Positions 63,680-64,000 of a stretch of DNA of 64,000 nucleotides are shown in pieces. Numbering within the stretch: position 1 is the first letter of the stretch; every line of letters starts with the position of its first letter. The DNA is from CAYFYS01 sp965202905 (GTDB lineage: Bacteria > Pseudomonadota > Alphaproteobacteria > MPNO01). The notes under the pieces are model-generated. The model was not told the origin of the DNA. It made no database searches and worked only from the letters and a program-made list of their open reading frames with translations. Location of the stretch: NCBI GenBank assembly GCA_965202905.1, contig OZ241868.1:3472001-3536000 (forward strand), in the 5' to 3' direction. A program made the position numbers and the translations under genes.

Positions 63680-63738
63680 GACATGGCCCGGCTCCGTTGG
63701 AATCGCCTGATCATGCCCCGGCTGGGCGGAACGCGCAA

Positions 63739-63999
63739 TTATCCTTCCGGAAGGTTCGCCGGGGCGGCGCGCGAAAAGGCTTCGATCTCCAGGCAGCGAT
63801 CGAAGATTGCGGTCGCCAGCGGGTAGCGGTCGAGCGGCACCGCGAACCGCCTGGCCCCCAGGATCTGGGGCGCCAGACAGAGATCGGCGAAAGTCGGGGC
63901 ATCGCCGTGGCAGAATACGCCGGTGTCGGGCGATGCGGCGAGATTCGCCTCGAACGCGGCAAGGCCCGCGCCCACCCAGTCGTGAATCCAGGCCGCAAG
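63739..63999 (-). CDS. Zeta-class glutathione S-transferase / maleylacetoacetate isomerase, partial
   Basis: Only the C-terminal 86 residues fall in the window; the frame is open to the edge. WIHDWVGAGLAAFEANLA and GDAPTFADLCLAPQILGARR match the C-terminal helical domain of maleylacetoacetate isomerases (MaiA), including the conserved DLCLxPQ. That enzyme acts in tyrosine and gentisate breakdown. The catalytic N-terminal domain is not visible. Confidence 0.8.
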   Translation of the reverse strand, partial: LAAWIHDWVGAGLAAFEANLAASPDTGVFCHGDAPTFADLCLAPQILGARRFAVPLDRYPLATAIFDRCLEIEAFSRAAPANLPEG

Positions 64000-64000
64000 A

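Overview
The window is a high-GC (roughly two-thirds G+C) bacterial chromosome segment carrying about 60 protein genes and no rRNA or tRNA. A gene for the F1-ATPase inhibitor zeta subunit (DUF1476, 44027-44344), a complete ccmABCDEFGHI set and a two-domain dCTP deaminase of the long type point to an alphaproteobacterium. Abundant TRAP/ABC uptake systems, a form-II CoxLMS-type hydroxylase, a phytanoyl-CoA dioxygenase homologue and a secreted ankyrin-repeat protein would suit a marine, possibly host-associated, Rhodospirillales-like lineage; that last point is inference.

Layout. 1-9400 (+): partial uvrB, a Na/Ca exchanger, a pteridine-reductase-like SDR with folB, then uvrC-pgsA-mobB-moeA-moaD-moaE, so excision repair, folate and molybdenum cofactor. 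9406-12810 (-): dienelactone hydrolase, PhyH, DUF2461 and an orphan MlaF-type ATPase. 12876-15086: an island made of a secreted ankyrin-repeat gene between two inverted, decayed IS ends, with a 14-bp direct repeat outside both. 15.3-18.7 kb: DPPH-type methyltransferase, TAXI binding protein, LigI-like lactonase, GGCT-like protein. 18.9-23.1 kb (+): SDR-dctPQM-RidA. 23.4-27.2 kb (-): SsuABC-like transporter with two permease genes. 27.5-28.6: MFS. 28.9-36.3 kb (-): seven co-directional genes (hydroxycinnamoyl-CoA hydratase-lyase-like, alpha/beta hydrolase, LLM monooxygenase, SDR, CoxL/M/S-like), a probable aromatic-acid catabolic unit. 36.5-39.4 (+): dCTP deaminase, MarR, Bcr/CflA exporter. 39.5-42.5 (-): ZorA-ZorB-HNH, a type II Zorya-like anti-phage operon whose zorA carries a +1 frameshift. 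42.7-50.5: purB, zeta inhibitor, Bax-inhibitor-1 protein, a solute-binding protein, a decayed flavin monooxygenase, a PEP-mutase-like enzyme, a 1.2-kb geneless stretch, an amidohydrolase. 50.6-57.8 (-): the ccm operon. 57.8-58.3: palindromic repeat plus a candidate sRNA. 58.3-62.6 (+): acnA and an M17 aminopeptidase. 62.9-64.0 (-): FkbM methyltransferase and a partial zeta-class GST.

Not explained by the genes: (1) a 129-162 bp intergenic palindromic element in four copies, whose terminus forms the stop codon of two genes; (2) an unusual number of short tandem duplications (mostly 11-19 bp) sitting at gene junctions; (3) a leftward RNA between ccmA and acnA with three hairpins, an anti-Shine-Dalgarno segment and a canonical terminator but no gene upstream of it.
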